A stretch of 58,467 nt of DNA from an uncultured Oscillospiraceae bacterium (GCA_949841465.1 CATKZW010000013.1:1-58467), one strand, 5' to 3'. Numbered from the stretch's first letter, positions 43,947 to 52,286 are shown. Numbers and translations are program-made. The notes: generated by a model not told the origin, from the sequence alone.

Positions 43947-44618
43947 TTGCTTTTTCAAAAGAAAGGAGCCGTCCAAGGCTTTAATCAAGATTCAGACAAT
44001 CCAGAGAGGACCGGTCCGGCCCGTTTTTGGGAATTGGTCAAAGGAGAGCTTGCCACTGTGCTGATTGCCAACCTGCTGTTCCTGGCTGCCTGCATCCCCG
44101 TCATTACCATTCCTCCGGCGCTGTTTTCTCTGCACTTGGTTATGCGTAAAATCGTGTTGGGCGAATCAGTGTCATGTGTTCGAGATTACTTTGCGGCATT
44201 CAAACAGGGCTGGAGGTGCGCGTATGGCGCGTTTTTTTTGACGGTGGTTCCCATGGGCATCGCCGGATATGGCGCTGCGTTTTATCAGCGCCGTATGTCA
44301 GAGTATCCGGTGTTTATTGCCCCGTTTGCCCTGTGCACCACTGTTTTTCTGGTGGCGATGTTGGCTTCAACTTATCTATACGGCCTTTTGTGCAGCGGAA
44401 AATCGCTGCGGAATTCGATCAAACCTGCCCTGATACTCGGTGTGGCAAAACCGCTGCGGGCAGTGTTAGCGGCGCTGTGCTATTATGGGATGCTTTTGCT
44501 GGCGGTGCTGTTTTTTCCGCTGAGCGGACTGTACCTGTTTCTGATTGGCTTTTCGCTCCCCTGCCTGTTGGGGAATTTTTACATTCGAACTGTTATAAAA
44601 CAATATTTGGGATTTTAG
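43947..44618 (+). CDS. YesL-family (DUF624) membrane protein
   Basis: The 223-residue product has about five helices and the DUF624 pattern: FWELVKGELATVLIANLLFL, CIPVITIPPALFSLHLVMRK, then YFAAFKQGW. Such proteins accompany sugar importers and two-component systems in Bacillota; their function is unknown. I choose the TTG at 43947 because GAGGAGGA lies 7-8 bases upstream; a GTG at 43926 has no ribosome site. It is divergent from the sugar importer, sharing its regulatory region. Confidence 0.82.
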   Translation: MLFQKKGAVQGFNQDSDNPERTGPARFWELVKGELATVLIANLLFLAACIPVITIPPALFSLHLVMRKIVLGESVSCVRDYFAAFKQGWRCAYGAFFLTVVPMGIAGYGAAFYQRRMSEYPVFIAPFALCTTVFLVAMLASTYLYGLLCSGKSLRNSIKPALILGVAKPLRAVLAALCYYGMLLLAVLFFPLSGLYLFLIGFSLPCLLGNFYIRTVIKQYLGF

Positions 44619-44667
44619 CGGCTGATGTGGAGGCTCACAGGGCAATTTCCCTGTTTTGCTTTGACTG

Positions 44668-44713
44668 AATTGAGAGCCCCAGTCAGCGGTACCGCTGACT
44701 GGGGCTCTCAATT
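44668..44713. terminator. 46-base perfect palindrome acting as bidirectional terminator
   Basis: The two 23-base arms meet at GGTACC (centre 44690/44691) with no loop and no mismatch; arms begin AATTGAGAGCCCCAG. It lies between the convergent YesL and GH3 genes. Confidence 0.8.
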
Positions 44714-44842
44714 GTTCTGGCCCTGACCTCACAACCTGCCACAGACAGGTGTGGAAGCAATGGAAAGCGTGTCCCTAGAAAGTGCGAGTAGCACAGCCCA
44801 AAACGCAAGAAACAGGAGGCCGAACCCCGGCCGGCTGTGTCG

Positions 44843-47800
44843 TTAGAGCCCGGCTTTTTCCTCTTTCCGGCGCCGCATGATAGCCCGCACGCCCAAAACG
44901 GTGAGGCAAGCCGCCACCACCGCCTCGCCGATGAGGATAAAGTAATAGTTGGCGAAGGGCAGCTCACCCACGGACACACCGTGGACGATGCCATTCATGG
45001 CGTTGGAATTCACGGTGGTGTACAGGATGTGCTTAATGGCCTGACGGGCATAGTACTGGGAGGCGGGATTGTTCATGTCCAGCGGCGCGTCCACCTCGTA
45101 GCCGGTGAGCTTCAGGTCGCCGCCGGCCCGAATGCACTGCTCGGTGTCCATAAAGCCGCCGTTGTCATAGTCGGTGATGATGGTGCCGTCAAAGCCCCAC
45201 TCGTCCCGCAGCACGGCGGTGAGCAGGTTGTAGTTGCCACCCGCCCAGGTACAACCGATGCGGTTGAAGGAGGACATCACCGCCATGACAGCAGGGATCT
45301 CCGCCTCCGCCTGGGTGAAGGTTTTGGCGGCCTCGTCATACTGCTGGGTCAGGATCTTGGTGGTGCCGCGGCCTTCGATACAGGTCTGGAAGGGCTTGAG
45401 GTAAATCTCCCGGATAGCCTGTTCATTGGAGAAGGTGACCAAACCGTTCCGGTAATCCTCCTGATCGTTGAGGGCGAAGTGCTTGATGTAGGCGTACACG
45501 CCCTTCTCGGCGCAGGCCACGGAGGCCTCCCGGGCCAGCTCGCCGGACATGAAGCCGTCCTCGGAGTAGTACTCGAAGTTGCGGCCCGCGAAGGGGGTGC
45601 GGTGGATGTTCATGGCGGGGGCGTACCAGCCGGAGATGATGCCGGTGTACTGGTGATTGCCCCAATTTCCGTCGGCGGCCAAAGCATCCTCGCCCACGTA
45701 GTAGCCGTGGTAGTAGGAATTCTCCCGATCCCAGCTGGCGGCCAGGTTGGCGGCGCAGGGATAGGTGATGGAGTAGGGCTCGTGGGTGACGCCGCCCTCG
45801 TTCAGGCCGGAGGGGCCGTCGTAGTCGATGGCCCGGGGCTTGCTGGTGTTGGCGTTGGCCAAGGTCTGGTAACCGCCGTTGCGGATGATATCATGGATCT
45901 CGGTGGTGGTCATCTGGTCGATGAGCGCGTCCCAGCCGCCCTCGGCCTCCACCTCGTCAAAGTCCCGGCCCCGGAAGTCGATGAGCTCCAGCTCACCGCC
46001 CTTGCCGAACTGGCCCGCCTTGGCGGCGGCGTCCTCCTCGCTCATGGGGTTGAGGGAAACGCCCACACCCTTGGCCTTGACGGCGTCCCGGATGGCGTCG
46101 GACACCTGAATCTCCCAGGTCAATCCGTTCTTTTCGCTGTAGCCGCTGACCCGGCTGCCCTGCGTGCCGTGGGGCTGGGGGAAGGTGCCGGTCCAGTCCT
46201 GACGGGTGAGGTACTTGTCCCGCGCGGTAAACTCATCGGACACCGCGTGGTCGAACTGGTTGGTCACGTCCACGCCGGCGAGGGACTTGGCATAGCTCTC
46301 GTTGTCCACCCCGCCGTTGCCGCTGTAGCTGTAGGTCCACTTGCCTACAAAGGAGGCGTCGGCTCCGCCGAACAGGGGCTCCACGCTCTGTCCGCCATAG
46401 GTCAGGAAGTTGTCGGCGGCAGCGTGGGCGTTCTCCGCCGCGGTAAGCAGGTAGTCCCCCGCCTCCAGGATGTAGGTCTTGGCCTTCACATCGTCGTAGG
46501 AGATGAAATCCTTTCGGTTGACGGTGACGGTGACGGTCTCGGACTGGCCAGGCTGAATCTCGCCGGTCTTTTCAAAGCCCACCAGGGAGACGGCGGACTT
46601 TTCCACATAGTTGGTCTTGTCGTAGTCGGTATAGGGCGCGTTGAGGTAGACCTGCACCACGTCCCGGCCGGCCACCTTTCCGGTGTTCTTGACAGTTACG
46701 TTGATTTCAATATTGCCGTCAGCATCCATCTGACCCATTTTGAAGTCCGACCACTCAAAGGTGGTGTAGGAGATGCCGTAGCCGAAGGGGTACTGGACGG
46801 TGGAGGCATAGTCATAGCTCCCGGCATTGCCCTGGCCCAGCGCCTTGTCAACGTAGCGAGTCTCATAGTACTTGTAGCCCACGTAGATGCCCTCGTCGTA
46901 GAACACGGCCGCGCTCACGTCCTCGCCGCCGTTGACCAGCATCATCTCGCCCATGTTCTGCATGGCAGGAGAGGAGAAGGCGTCGTAGGCGAAGGTGTCC
47001 ACCAGGTGGCCGGAGGGGTTGACATTGCCGCTGAGCACATCGGCAATGGAGCGGCAGGTGTCCCCGCCTGCGCCGGCAGCCCACAGCACCGCGCTGATGT
47101 TGGGATAGTCCTTCACCCAGCCCAGCTCAAAGGCGTTGTTGGTGTTGACCACGATGACGACGTTGTCAAAGTTGTCGTTCAGGTATTGGATGATCTCCAG
47201 CTCCACGGAGTCCGGCTCCAGGTAGTGTTTCTCCCGGTCCGCCGCGGTGGCCGCGAAGTCGCCCATGTAGCGGCCCAGGTCCCGGCCCTCGCCGCCAGTC
47301 CGGGCGAAGAAGAACACCGGAATGGTGCCCTCTGCCTCAGCCTTGGCACTGTCGGGGATGGCGGAGAGCGGGGCCTCGTGGATGGACCAGTCCTCAGCGA
47401 AGCCGTACATCACTGCGCCGCCGCCACGGGTATAGGTGCTGTGGTTGTCGCTGTAAAACTTCCACAGCGCCTCATTCACGGAGAAGCCCTGCTCGGTGAG
47501 GGCGGTCTTCATGTCGCTGGAGATGGTGGACACACCGGAGCCGGTGCCGCCGGCCAGCAGGTCCACGGAGGAGGCAGAGAACAGGCTCAGCTTGGAGCCC
47601 GCCGCCACGGGCAGGCCCTTGCCGCCCTCGGCCTTGTTGTAGAGCAGCACGAAGCCCTCGGCCCCCGCCTTGCGGGTGTAGGCCTGCTCAGCGGCCTGGA
47701 GCTGCTTGGAATCGGTGATATCTCGCTTATAATAGCTGGCATCCACTCCATTGGGCGCACTGTTGGAGCTGAACTGGGTCTCTCCAAAGATGTCACGCAG

Positions 47801-47935
47801 CACCAGGTCAAACCTGGTCAGGGTGATTACGGGGAGCGCAACGGAAAACACCAGAAGCACCGCCAGCAGAGACGCCACAATGATGGTAAACGTTTTTGCG
47901 CTCAGTTTCTTTTTCCTTCCCTTCTCATTTGCCAC
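44843..47935 (-). CDS. Membrane-anchored GH3 beta-glycosidase with permuted domains
   Basis: The 1,030-residue enzyme starts at a GTG, 6 bases after GGAGGG. It has a membrane helix at about 17-40, then the alpha/beta sandwich (EGFVLLYN, GGTGSG), the fibronectin-III-like domain (VYLNAPYTDYD, GQSETVTVTV), and last the TIM barrel (GRNFEYYSEDG, YIKHFALNDQE, WGFDGTIITDYD with nucleophile Asp922), ending in a second helix (about 995-1015) and a basic tail. This order is the reverse of classic GH3 and matches the permuted Ruminococcus type. It should act outside on short beta-glycans. Confidence 0.9.
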   Translation of the reverse strand: MANEKGRKKKLSAKTFTIIVASLLAVLLVFSVALPVITLTRFDLVLRDIFGETQFSSNSAPNGVDASYYKRDITDSKQLQAAEQAYTRKAGAEGFVLLYNKAEGGKGLPVAAGSKLSLFSASSVDLLAGGTGSGVSTISSDMKTALTEQGFSVNEALWKFYSDNHSTYTRGGGAVMYGFAEDWSIHEAPLSAIPDSAKAEAEGTIPVFFFARTGGEGRDLGRYMGDFAATAADREKHYLEPDSVELEIIQYLNDNFDNVVIVVNTNNAFELGWVKDYPNISAVLWAAGAGGDTCRSIADVLSGNVNPSGHLVDTFAYDAFSSPAMQNMGEMMLVNGGEDVSAAVFYDEGIYVGYKYYETRYVDKALGQGNAGSYDYASTVQYPFGYGISYTTFEWSDFKMGQMDADGNIEINVTVKNTGKVAGRDVVQVYLNAPYTDYDKTNYVEKSAVSLVGFEKTGEIQPGQSETVTVTVNRKDFISYDDVKAKTYILEAGDYLLTAAENAHAAADNFLTYGGQSVEPLFGGADASFVGKWTYSYSGNGGVDNESYAKSLAGVDVTNQFDHAVSDEFTARDKYLTRQDWTGTFPQPHGTQGSRVSGYSEKNGLTWEIQVSDAIRDAVKAKGVGVSLNPMSEEDAAAKAGQFGKGGELELIDFRGRDFDEVEAEGGWDALIDQMTTTEIHDIIRNGGYQTLANANTSKPRAIDYDGPSGLNEGGVTHEPYSITYPCAANLAASWDRENSYYHGYYVGEDALAADGNWGNHQYTGIISGWYAPAMNIHRTPFAGRNFEYYSEDGFMSGELAREASVACAEKGVYAYIKHFALNDQEDYRNGLVTFSNEQAIREIYLKPFQTCIEGRGTTKILTQQYDEAAKTFTQAEAEIPAVMAVMSSFNRIGCTWAGGNYNLLTAVLRDEWGFDGTIITDYDNGGFMDTEQCIRAGGDLKLTGYEVDAPLDMNNPASQYYARQAIKHILYTTVNSNAMNGIVHGVSVGELPFANYYFILIGEAVVAACLTVLGVRAIMRRRKEEKAGL

Positions 47936-48055
47936 AAGAATCCCTCCAAATAAAAGAAATAATTTGGGTTTGCCGGTCAACAGCTGTCTCCCGGCGCGGT
48001 TGGACTGTTTTCACCCCCCTGTCTGTTTTTGGCGCCTTTGCGCCCACCTATGTTT

Positions 48056-48084
48056 AATTTACTGTGCCGCTGGAGAGGATTCAA
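48056..48084 (-). promoter_or_regulatory. Candidate promoter of the GH3 gene at 44843
   Basis: Minus strand: TTGAAT, 17 bases, TAAATT, about 120 bases upstream of the GTG. Confidence 0.4.
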
Positions 48085-48135
48085 CCGCACAAAACTTTTT
48101 TGGTTTGTTTCGCAACTTTTCCTGCACAAAAACAA

Positions 48136-48163
48136 AGGAGTGTCCGTCATTATGGACACTCCT
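48136..48163 (-). terminator. Terminator of the two-component operon
   Basis: AGGAGTGTCC pairs with GGACACTCCT; on the minus strand TTGTTTTTG follows. Confidence 0.8.
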
Positions 48164-48172
48164 CTCCATTTT

Positions 48173-49510
48173 TCATCCTCTTTTTTCCATATCCTCCACA
48201 ACCGGGAACAGGATGGACAGCCGGTAGATTCCCGCCTTAGCCTGAAGGCGCAGGTCTCCCCCGTATTTCTCCGTGAGCATCTTGATGCTCTGCATCCCGA
48301 AGCCGTGGAAGCGTTTGTCCACCTTGGTGGTGACGGGCAATCCCTGCTCCAGCACCAGCTGGCCATCGTAGTAGTTTTCCTCGGTGACAATGAGCATCTG
48401 CCCTTGGGCCCGCACCGTCAGGGTAATAAGCCGCTTTTCCCGGTCCTCCAGCCGGTCCACCGCCTCAATGGCGTTATCTAAGATGTTGCCGAACAGCGCA
48501 TAGATATCCGCATCCTCCATAAAGTTCAGCCGTCTGCCGTCCGCCACGCAGGTCAGCACGATCTCTTTCCCGGAACACATCAGGGACTTGTTAGACAGCA
48601 CCAGGTCCAGGGCGGCACACTCCGTTTTCAGCCCACAGTCATAGATGTTCACCAGGTTCTCTATCTCCCGCAGCTCCTTCTGCCGCCCCATGTCTCCCAG
48701 GGCTGCAATCTGGTGCTTGATGTCGTGGCAGCGGATGTTGATGGCCTCCACCGTCTCCTTCTCCAAAGCGTAGCGGCTGCGCTCGGCGTGGAGGAGCTGC
48801 TCGGCGATCTGGGCCTTCTTCTGGGACTCCGCCTGGCGCATCTGGCACATACTGACCACCAGGGACAGCAGGGACAAAAGCACGGAGATGATGTTGATGC
48901 AGATCATTTCCGGTGTCCTGGTGTCCAGCCCCAGCTCATACCGGATGATGGGCTCCAGCACAATGACCACGCCCACCACCGCCGCTGCCGTCACCAGCAT
49001 GATATTGCTCTCGCCGCTGCCGTAGCGGTCGTATTCCAGGATGTCGTACCGCCTGCGGAAGGCTAGGATGAAGCACAGGCAGGCCAGCGCCGTGAGGACC
49101 GCCAAAATCAGGTTGTTCACCCAGCCAGGCTGAGGTGGAAGGAGGGCCCGCGCCACCTCAGCGGTGCGCTCCGCGCAGTGCTGGAGGATATAGCCGGTGG
49201 TCCCACCGTAGAGGGCGGCGGTCCAGCCGCAGCACAGGCAGAAGCGGAAGGCGGCCACAGTGAGCAGGAATGTCCCCAGATACTTGATAATGACGATGCC
49301 CTTTAAGCCCCACACGGGGTCGGGGGTAAACAGCCACTGGTAGCTGCACCCGTATGCCCACAGGCACTGGGCCGCAATCGCCGCCGCCATCCGAAGGGGA
49401 AACGGGGGGCGGGGCGTCAGCCCGTGCCCTGTCACCAGGCAGCAGCCCAGCAGCGCCGTCAGCATATAGAAATCCACCCCCAGCAGGGTCCACAGCTCCC
49501 CGGGGGTCAT
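48173..49510 (-). CDS. AgrC-like sensor histidine kinase (GHKL ATPase)
   Basis: The 445-residue protein has six or so membrane helices in residues 1-195, a linker coiled coil, the phosphoacceptor His262 in CHDIKHQI, and a GHKL ATPase with N-box NILDNAIEAV and the G-box HGFGMQSIKML. This is the HATPase_c_5 layout of AgrC, BlpH and other peptide-sensing kinases. No AgrB or AgrD gene is nearby, so the ligand is unknown. Its start overlaps the stop of the response-regulator gene by four bases. Confidence 0.92.
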   Translation of the reverse strand: MTPGELWTLLGVDFYMLTALLGCCLVTGHGLTPRPPFPLRMAAAIAAQCLWAYGCSYQWLFTPDPVWGLKGIVIIKYLGTFLLTVAAFRFCLCCGWTAALYGGTTGYILQHCAERTAEVARALLPPQPGWVNNLILAVLTALACLCFILAFRRRYDILEYDRYGSGESNIMLVTAAAVVGVVIVLEPIIRYELGLDTRTPEMICINIISVLLSLLSLVVSMCQMRQAESQKKAQIAEQLLHAERSRYALEKETVEAINIRCHDIKHQIAALGDMGRQKELREIENLVNIYDCGLKTECAALDLVLSNKSLMCSGKEIVLTCVADGRRLNFMEDADIYALFGNILDNAIEAVDRLEDREKRLITLTVRAQGQMLIVTEENYYDGQLVLEQGLPVTTKVDKRFHGFGMQSIKMLTEKYGGDLRLQAKAGIYRLSILFPVVEDMEKRG

Positions 49511-50229
49511 CGCTGTCCCTCCTCCCAGCTCAGGTCGGCAAAGCGGTGGAGCTGTTCCATAAAGGCCTTTTTCCGCAGCCTGCTGATGGAGAACTCCCGC
49601 CCATCCACCACCACCGTGCTGCCGTCAATCTTTGTCACATACCTCAGGTTGATGATGCATTGGTTATTACAGCGAAAAAAGCTGCTGCAGGGCAGGCTTC
49701 GCTCCACCGACTTCAGCGTTCCGTAGGCGTCATAATTGGCCTGCCGCGTGTGGTAGCGGATGTGGTGGTCAAAGATCTCCACATAATACAGCTCAAACTC
49801 CTGGAGCTGCACCGCACCGGAGTTGGTGCTCAGCAGCAGCCACCGCTCCCGCTTCTGCCGGCACCGCTCCACCGCCCGGCGCATTTTCAGCGCGAAGGCG
49901 GGGTAATTAACGGGCTTTAGGATGTAATCCAGTGCATCCACCGAGTAGCCCTGTACCGCGTACTGTGCCAGGCTGGTAAAAAAAATGAGCACCACCGCGC
50001 TGTCCAACTCCCGCAGCCTCTGGGCCGCCTTCATTCCGTCCATATCGGGCAGGCGGATGTCCATAAGGATCAAATCATACTGGCACTGGTAGCCGTCTAA
50101 AAAGGCCGCGGCGCTGCTGTGCCAGATGTGGTGCAGCACCACTCCGTTTTCTTGAGAAAAGCGGTCCAAAAAAACGCCAAGGCGGGCAGCTTCCTTTTCC
50201 TCATCCTCAACAATGGCAATCTCCAGCAT
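49507..50229 (-). CDS. LytTR-family response regulator (AgrA-like)
   Basis: The 240-residue protein has a receiver domain (IVEDEEKEA, phosphoacceptor Asp in LILMDIRLPD, conserved Lys in YILKPV) and a LytTR DNA-binding domain (FELYYVEIFDHHIRYHT, SFFRCNNQCIINLRYV). LytTR regulators bind pairs of 9-base repeats. The ATG at 50229 fits the receiver start and follows AAGGGTG. It is cotranscribed with the kinase gene. Confidence 0.94.
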   Translation of the reverse strand: MLEIAIVEDEEKEAARLGVFLDRFSQENGVVLHHIWHSSAAAFLDGYQCQYDLILMDIRLPDMDGMKAAQRLRELDSAVVLIFFTSLAQYAVQGYSVDALDYILKPVNYPAFALKMRRAVERCRQKRERWLLLSTNSGAVQLQEFELYYVEIFDHHIRYHTRQANYDAYGTLKSVERSLPCSSFFRCNNQCIINLRYVTKIDGSTVVVDGREFSISRLRKKAFMEQLHRFADLSWEEGQR

Positions 50230-50245
50230 AAAATCACCCTTTTTT

Positions 50246-50274
50246 ATCATACTGGAAAAACATTCTCATGTCAA
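50246..50274 (-). promoter_or_regulatory. Promoter of the two-component operon
   Basis: Minus strand: TTGACA, 17 bases, TATGAT, about 17 bases upstream of the start codon. Confidence 0.75.
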
Positions 50275-50356
50275 TTTGCTCTGCGCATTCACAACGTTTT
50301 TGGTCGGTTTCACCCCGTTTTCTGCTTGATCATAAAATTTCTGCCATTCACTTTTT

Positions 50357-50531
50357 ATGTGGAACTACATCAAACGCTACCTGCGCTGCGCCATCTTCGC
50401 CGCCCTGTTTATGGTGGCCGAGGTGACGATGGATCTGCTCCAGCCCGAGATCATGTCCTTCTTCCAGAATATCTCCCGCGGGCTGGCCTCCTGGAAGCGG
50501 GTGAAAGAGCTGCTGGACAGCGCGCCGGAGC
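50357..50531 (+). pseudogene. ABC exporter remnant with internal deletion
   Basis: Codons 1-34 (WNYIKRYLRCAIFAALFMVAEVTMDLLQPEIMS) look like the start of a MdlB-type ABC exporter. The next residues (NISRGLASWKRVKELLDSAPEL) look like the end of the membrane domain of the same family, some 230 residues further on in intact proteins. After SAPEL at about 50531 the frame is antisense to a Crp/Fnr gene. Both the internal segment and the ATPase domain are missing. Confidence 0.65.
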
Positions 50532-50900
50532 TGGGCAATGCTGCGGATACAGTAAACGCCGTTGACATATTCCACCAGGTTCAGGTCCTTCAGCCCCTTC
50601 ATGACCCGGGCCACCGACACCCGGCTGGACTGGAGCAGCGACGCCATCTCCTGCTGGCTCAGGCTGCGGGTGAGCATCACCTTGCCGTCGTAGTCCACGC
50701 CGCACTGGTCCGCCAGCTCCAGCAGCAGGCTGCACAGCCGCCAGGACAGGCTGAAATTCTTCAGCGCCCAATACTGCTCCATCATGTGGATGTACAGCTC
50801 GGACACCGTCCGCACCGTGCGGGCGGCAAAGTCCGGCGTCTCCAGGAAATACTCCTGGAGCTGGTCCCTGGATATCTTGATGAGCCTGCTGGGCAGGTGG
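50532..50900 (-). pseudogene. C-terminal part of a Crp/Fnr-family regulator
   Basis: The minus-strand frame contains SRLIKISRDQLQEYFLETPDFAARTV, a dimer helix, and a winged helix-turn-helix (RSLSQQEMASLLQSSRVSVARVMKGLKDLNLVEY), as in Crp/Fnr proteins. The cyclic-nucleotide-binding-like N-terminal domain is missing beyond about 50900 and the final residues are replaced by antisense ABC exporter sequence at about 50531. Without a start it is presumably not expressed in full form. Confidence 0.7.
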
Positions 50901-51696
50901 TGCGGAAGGATAGGTGCAGCTCGTGCCGGATCATCATGGCGGGCAGCAGGATCAGCGCCCCCGCCCGGTGAAGGGCGGTGTGCCGGGGCAGGTCCTCTTC
51001 GGTCTTTTGGAGCTTCGCGAAGGCGTCCCGCTCCGTCCCGTCGGAGCACTGCACCTTGAGCACCTCTTGGCCCCCGATCACGTCGTAGGCCACGGCCTGG
51101 GCATAGCATTCCTCGCTGGCCGGGAACTGGGACGGAGCGAAGCCCTTGCAGGCCTCCACGATACGGTCGTCCAGGCCGTTTTCAAAGAGGCGCAGCTTTT
51201 CGTTCAGCTCATCCATGGTATAGACCACCCGGAGGACCGCGTCGGAGGTATTCCCGTTCGACAGCTTCTCCGCCCGTTGGGCGATCTCCTGAAAGCCACA
51301 GCGCTCGCCCGGAGTGAGGACGGCAAACAGCTCCGCCCGGCGGCGGAGTATGTGCGCTTCATCGCTTTGCGCCACCCGAACCCGCCCCTGTTCTGTGATA
51401 GACAGAGACACCTTCCGCCGGTCTCCCTCGCTACGCACCCGGGTGATCAGCCCTTTATCCTCCAGCTTGGCGGCAATCTCGCTCATGGAACCGGCCTGGA
51501 TCCCCAACAGGTCCTGAAGCTCTTTCTGGGACATTTCCCCCCGCTTGCACAGAGTGCGCAGGATGCGCCCCTGTCCCCGCCGCTTGCCCAGGCAGTGGGA
51601 CAGAAGCCGTCCGCATCGCTCGAATTTTCCCGCAAGGTCATCCCGGTCCGGGTGAGGGCCGTGGCGGCTGCCATGCTCAGCGCCCCGGCCGCTCAT
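50782..51696 (-). CDS. MarR-family regulator with non-MarR C-terminal extension (chimeric frame)
   Basis: Residues 1-145 of this 304-residue frame form a MarR winged helix (QGRILRTLCKRGEMSQKELQDLLGIQAGSMSEIAAKLEDKGLITR, then RSEGDRRKVSLSITEQG), preceded by a His/Gly/Arg-rich tip. From about residue 150 the sequence (TMDELNEKLRLFENGLDDRIVEACK to MMIRHELHLSF) is not MarR and I do not recognise it; after about residue 270 it is out of frame over the Crp/Fnr remnant. The MarR part probably still binds DNA. Related genes normally sit upstream of ABC exporter genes, whose remnant lies nearby. Confidence 0.65.
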   Translation of the reverse strand: MSGRGAEHGSRHGPHPDRDDLAGKFERCGRLLSHCLGKRRGQGRILRTLCKRGEMSQKELQDLLGIQAGSMSEIAAKLEDKGLITRVRSEGDRRKVSLSITEQGRVRVAQSDEAHILRRRAELFAVLTPGERCGFQEIAQRAEKLSNGNTSDAVLRVVYTMDELNEKLRLFENGLDDRIVEACKGFAPSQFPASEECYAQAVAYDVIGGQEVLKVQCSDGTERDAFAKLQKTEEDLPRHTALHRAGALILLPAMMIRHELHLSFRTTCPAGSSRYPGTSSRSISWRRRTLPPARCGRCPSCTST

Positions 51697-51791
51697 TTGT
51701 CGTGGCCCCCATGCTTGTGATGGTTCCCCTCTCCATCGCGGCCATGATTGGGGCAGGTTTGCATCTGATTATCTTTGAACGCTTTGCTCAT
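51693..51791 (-). CDS. 32-residue His-rich peptide upstream of the MarR gene
   Basis: ATG at 51791, with GGGAG about 9 bases upstream, opens a 32-codon frame with CPNHGRD and HHKHGGHDK, and its stop overlaps the MarR ATG (ATGA). Its histidines and one cysteine could bind metal. It may instead be a leader whose translation couples to MarR, or the original MarR N-terminus now split by a frameshift, since related MarR proteins carry His/Gly-rich tips. Confidence 0.45.
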   Translation of the reverse strand: MSKAFKDNQMQTCPNHGRDGEGNHHKHGGHDK

Positions 51792-51819
51792 GTTGCATAG
51801 CTCCCTTATCACGATTTAA

Positions 51820-51884
51820 TTAGGTGCCTTGTATTATTTTGCGCCGTTATTTCTTCCGCGTCAAGAAAAAATTTAGGTGCCTTG
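51820..51884. promoter_or_regulatory. Pair of MarR-box-like operators
   Basis: TTAGGTGCCTTG occurs at 51820-51831 and again at 51873-51884. Each contains the inverted repeat AGG-TG-CCT. Both lie upstream of the minus-strand MarR transcript, as expected for autoregulation. Confidence 0.6.
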
Positions 51885-52035
51885 AGAAGTTGATGATCGA
51901 ACAGATTGCGTCTTCCTCAAAAGCAAATCTTCCAATTGACTATGCACCATGTAATAAAATTGAGTGGGACTGAACGTGCCCTCGGGTTGATGACTGGAAG
52001 TTGCCCATGCCGTAAATATAAAGAGCATAAAGAGA

Positions 52036-52069
52036 GGAGCGCCAGCCCGCAAGCTGACGCTCCCCTTTT
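52036..52069 (+). terminator. Rho-independent terminator on the plus strand
   Basis: GGAGCGCCAGC pairs with GCTGACGCTCC (one G-T pair) and CCTTTTT follows. No intact plus-strand gene precedes it, so its gene has been lost. The remaining sequence from 51885 to 52140 holds nothing that I recognise. Confidence 0.65.
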
Positions 52070-52144
52070 TCTATACCTAATGTTCTGAACGGCTGACGGG
52101 GCAAAACGCTCCCACCGCTTCTACAAGTGCGATAAAAGATTTGA

Positions 52145-52278
52145 CAAGGGTAGAGGAGCAAGATGTCAGCCTTTTTCGCCAGCTCCACCGCCTTGGCCCC
52201 TAAATGCCCGCCGATTTCCTCTCCCAGGGCGGGGTTCCAGCTGTTGGCGATGGTGGCGGCGGTCTGAGAAATTAAATC
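52145..52278 (-). pseudogene. Short GH3-like relic
   Basis: In one minus-strand frame about 40 codons read QTAATIANSWNPALGEEIGGHLGAKAVELAKKADILL. This resembles the barrel segment of GH3 enzymes (A-TWN-L---G---G--A) and corresponds to TIAATWNTDLARAEGVAYG in the GH3 protein at 55105. It is cut by the permease gene on one side and loses homology at about 52145 on the other. Confidence 0.4.
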
Positions 52279-52286
52279 CTAATGCT

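Noticed and set aside
44837..47953. A plus-strand frame of about 1,040 codons antisense to the GH3 gene
   Set aside because: Same antisense GC artefact; the minus-strand frame has clear GH3 motifs.
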